From the NCBI GenBank assembly GCA_016719885.1, contig JADJYF010000024.1, forward strand, positions 1 to 11,511: 11,511 nucleotides of DNA, given 5' to 3'. Of the stretch, positions 6,586 through 11,511 are shown one piece after another. Position numbers and translations under genes: made by a program. Within the stretch, counting starts at the first letter, position 1. The number at the start of each line of letters is the position of its first letter. The notes under the pieces were generated by a model, which worked only from the letters and a program-made list of their open reading frames with translations, searched no databases and was not told the origin of the DNA. The DNA comes from Pseudomonadota bacterium. Its GTDB lineage: Bacteria; Pseudomonadota; Gammaproteobacteria; Ga0077536.

Positions 6586-6948
6586 ATGAACATGCCCAGT
6601 CTTCAGATCGCGATCAAGTTCGCACTATCGGCCGGCATCATAGTCGGGATCTCCGAAATCGCGCGCCGCTCAACTTTTTTAAGCGCGCTGCTGGCCTCCC
6701 TGCCGCTGACCTCCTTGCTTGCGTTCGTGTGGCTCTATGTCGAAACCGGCGACGTCGAGCGCATCTCGTCTCTATCGGGCAGCATTTTCTGGCTGGTGCT
6801 GCCGTCGCTGGTGTTGTTTCTACTGTTGCCGGCCTTGCTGCGCGCAGGGCTTGGTTTCTGGGCGAGTCTCGCGGCGTCGGCCGCGGCAACCACCGCCGCG
6901 TATTTCGCGATGATCAAAGTGCTGGGCGCGCTGGGCATCGATCTTTGA
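6586..6948 (+). CDS. DUF3147 family small integral membrane protein
   Basis: This protein of about 120 residues has four predicted membrane helices, near residues 6-23, 31-52, 63-84 and 90-110. It matches the DUF3147 pattern strongly: ISEIARRSTFLSALLASLPL, TSLLAFVWLYVETGDVERIS, IFWLVLPSLVLFLLLPALL, then a Gly/Ala-rich last helix. The function is unknown. In many proteobacteria I recall the family close to heavy-metal RND systems, which fits the pump encoded next door. I chose ATG 6586 (MNMPS), with AAGG 5 bases upstream. An in-frame ATG at 6592 and a GTG at 6568 are alternatives; the AGGAG at 6564-6568 overlaps that GTG and is too far from 6586. The stop codon lies inside a long hairpin shared with the convergent pump gene. 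Confidence 0.82.
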   Translation: MNMPSLQIAIKFALSAGIIVGISEIARRSTFLSALLASLPLTSLLAFVWLYVETGDVERISSLSGSIFWLVLPSLVLFLLLPALLRAGLGFWASLAASAAATTAAYFAMIKVLGALGIDL

Positions 6949-6999
6949 CCGGCGGATGAAGAACGCCGCGCGCACGGCCGTGGTTCACCCGCCGGTCAA
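6945..6999. terminator. Convergent-gene hairpin between DUF3147 and the RND pump
   Basis: TTGACCGGCGG (6945-6955) pairs perfectly with CCGCCGGTCAA (6989-6999). After a 2-base internal loop, GAA (6958-6960) pairs with TTC (6984-6986). The 5' arm contains the DUF3147 stop codon (6946-6948), and the pump's stop is 29 bases beyond the 3' arm. No T-run follows on either strand, so it is a terminator-like or transcript-protecting hairpin rather than a classic terminator. Confidence 0.5.
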
Positions 7000-7027
7000 G
7001 CCGTCTCGCCGATTTCAGCGGCAGCGC

Positions 7028-10154
<3,127 letters not shown>

Positions 10155-10164
10155 GGCGTGCTCC
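10155..10164 (-). promoter_or_regulatory. Adaptor-pump junction with ribosome binding site GGAG
   Basis: On the minus strand the adaptor stop TGA is followed at once by GGAGCACGCC and then ATG. GGAG is 6 bases before the pump start. This fixes the pump start at 10154 and suggests translational coupling of adaptor and pump. Confidence 0.7.
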
Positions 10165-11511
10165 TCAATGCGCGTGGCCGTGGCCCAGGCCGCCGGCGCG
10201 GTGGCGGCCAGGCGCACCTGGTAGGCGCCGACGGTCACGACGCGCTCGCCGACGGTCAGCCCCCTTCGATACCCAGCCAATCGCCGTCGCGGCGTGTGCC
10301 GGTACGCACGATGCGCCGCTCAAAGGCCTCGCCGTCCTTCATCACGAACACCACGCTCTGGCCGTTGTCATCGATCACGGCTGACGCGCCGGCACCGCAG
10401 GTAACGTGCGCTGCACCTTGCCCGTGAATACGCTGCCGCGACCCGCATGCCGCGCGCGCGCAAGGCGCGGTCAGCGTTGTCGAACTCGAAGACCGCGGGC
10501 GCGGTGCGGGTCTGCGCGTCCACCAACCACCGAACGCCACCAGGCGCGCGTTGTGCCGCCAAATCAGTATCGTTTGCGGCAGCGCCGACCACGGAAATGA
10601 GCGCCCACCGGTTTGCGTGACGCGCCCCAGGTCCGACTCCGAGATATCCGCCTGCAGCCACAGCTGGCCGAGATCCGCGATATGCCAGCACGCCTGCCCC
10701 TCGTCCACGGCCGCGCCGCTGCCGTGCGCACTTCGACCACCGTGCCGGCCAGCGGCGCGCAGCGCAACAGCACGCCGCCGCCGGCACCTGCCAAACCGAA
10801 AACCCAACCGCCGCTTCGGCGGCGCCGCAGATCAGTCCTGGCGATGTCGGCCTCATGTTCAGCTTCCGCTGCTCGCGATGGCGCGATAGCCTGTGCGTCG
10901 GCCAGCGCGCGCGCGCGGCTTGTCGAACGACCTGCGTGGTGTGTGCTCGAGATGCGCGCGCGCACGCCTGCAGATCGGCTTCCAGGGTCGCGAGGTCGAC
11001 ACCGCTTGCGACTCGCGGCACCTGCCAGCGTCATCAGGACCTGGCCGCGCTCAAACCTGCCGAGGTAAGGGAAACTCTCTGAAGCGCCGCCCTCCAGCAC
11101 ACCCGCAGCCGGACTGCTCACCAGCGCCTCGCGTGAAGCCACGGGGCGCAGCGTCGCCGCGACGCTCTCGCGCAGTTCGCGTTCAATCACCGGCGCGTGG
11201 GCGAAGTCGACCTTCCATTGTTGTTCCTTGGTGAAGGAGATGCTGCCGTCTTCCTCGTCTTCCTCGGGGTGAGCCTTGGCGGCTTGCGCGGCGCATGGCG
11301 TGAATCTCGACTTCGCCCAGATCGTGCACATGGCTGCGCTCGCCCACGGTCAGCGTCAGGCGCAGGCGGTGGCGGCCCGCCGCGCTCAGTTTGAAATTGC
11401 CAGGTCTGAAGGTGCGGGCGGCGTCGAGCTGACCGCCGCTTCGGCGCGCTCCTGGCCAACGTCGACGGTCACCACCAGCGTGCCTTCATTGACGGCGCTG
11501 AAGCGCTCGCC
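10165..11511 (-). CDS. RND efflux periplasmic adaptor subunit (membrane fusion protein), N-terminus outside window, frameshifted
   Basis: The adaptor partners the pump and links it to an outer-membrane channel. Pieced together across frames on the minus strand it reads: an N-terminal beta domain (AVNEGTLVVTVDVGQERAEA, then GRHRLRLTLTVGERSHVHDL and GEVEIHAM), an acidic linker (HPEEDEEDGSISFTKEQQWK), the first half of the lipoyl/barrel-sandwich domain (ALVSSPAAGVLEGG), a helical hairpin (VASGVDLATLEADLQACARA), the second lipoyl half (APLAGTVVEVR, VDEGQACWHIADLGQLWLQA), the beta barrel (ISESDLGRVTQTG), and a membrane-proximal end (SAVIDDNGQSVVFVMKDGEA, GLTVGERVVTVGAYQVRL). It closes with GLGHGHAH and TGA 10167-10165. 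The His-rich end and N-terminal extra domain are typical of adaptors in metal RND systems. At least six frame changes occur. About 449 residues are present; the signal peptide and start lie beyond 11511. The pump start is 10 bases after the stop, so they are co-transcribed. Confidence 0.78.

Overview
The window is a GC-rich proteobacterial fragment. Two tail ends of PEP-CTERM (exosortase-sorted) proteins, an AraC regulator with an arabinose-binding-type N-terminus, a DUF1329 protein beside an acyl-CoA dehydrogenase, and a heavy-metal RND pump together suggest an environmental beta- or gammaproteobacterium. No rRNA, tRNA, CRISPR array or insertion sequence was seen, and I cannot name the genus.

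Layout. 1-1080 (+) holds wreckage: the tail of one PEP-CTERM protein, a second short PEP-CTERM gene broken by frameshifts, and a LysR-type regulator reduced to its DNA-binding head and last ~30 residues. 1094-2164 (-) is an intact AraC-family regulator. It is divergent from a two-gene unit on the + strand: a secreted DUF1329 protein (2312-3652) and an acyl-CoA dehydrogenase (3678-4988), which ends at a strong hairpin. 5065-5541 (-) is a DUF3237 protein. 5542-5971 has no gene I can support. 5972-6256 (+) is a small periplasmic CopK-like copper-binding protein. After a second gene-poor stretch comes a four-helix DUF3147 membrane protein (6586-6948, +). A long hairpin separates it from a convergent heavy-metal RND efflux operon on the - strand: periplasmic adaptor (10165 to beyond the window end) followed by the inner-membrane pump (7028-10154).

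Two themes emerge. The centre looks like a lipid or hydrophobic-substrate unit: AraC regulator, DUF1329 outer-membrane-associated protein and acyl-CoA dehydrogenase. The right half looks like a metal (probably copper or silver) defence unit: CopK-like protein, DUF3147 protein, HME-RND pump and adaptor. Both assignments rest on family recognition and neighbourhood, not on experiment.

Quality caveat. Genes from about 1094 to 9120 read cleanly. Both flanks (1-1077 and about 9120-11511) contain many frameshifts, several lying exactly at runs of G or C inside otherwise well-conserved protein sequence. That pattern fits sequencing or assembly error at low-coverage contig ends at least as well as true gene decay. 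The pump and adaptor should therefore be treated as probably intact in the organism, and the left-end pseudogenes as uncertain. I found no clearly novel system; the most interesting points are the CopK-like protein beside an HME pump and the regulated DUF1329/dehydrogenase pair.
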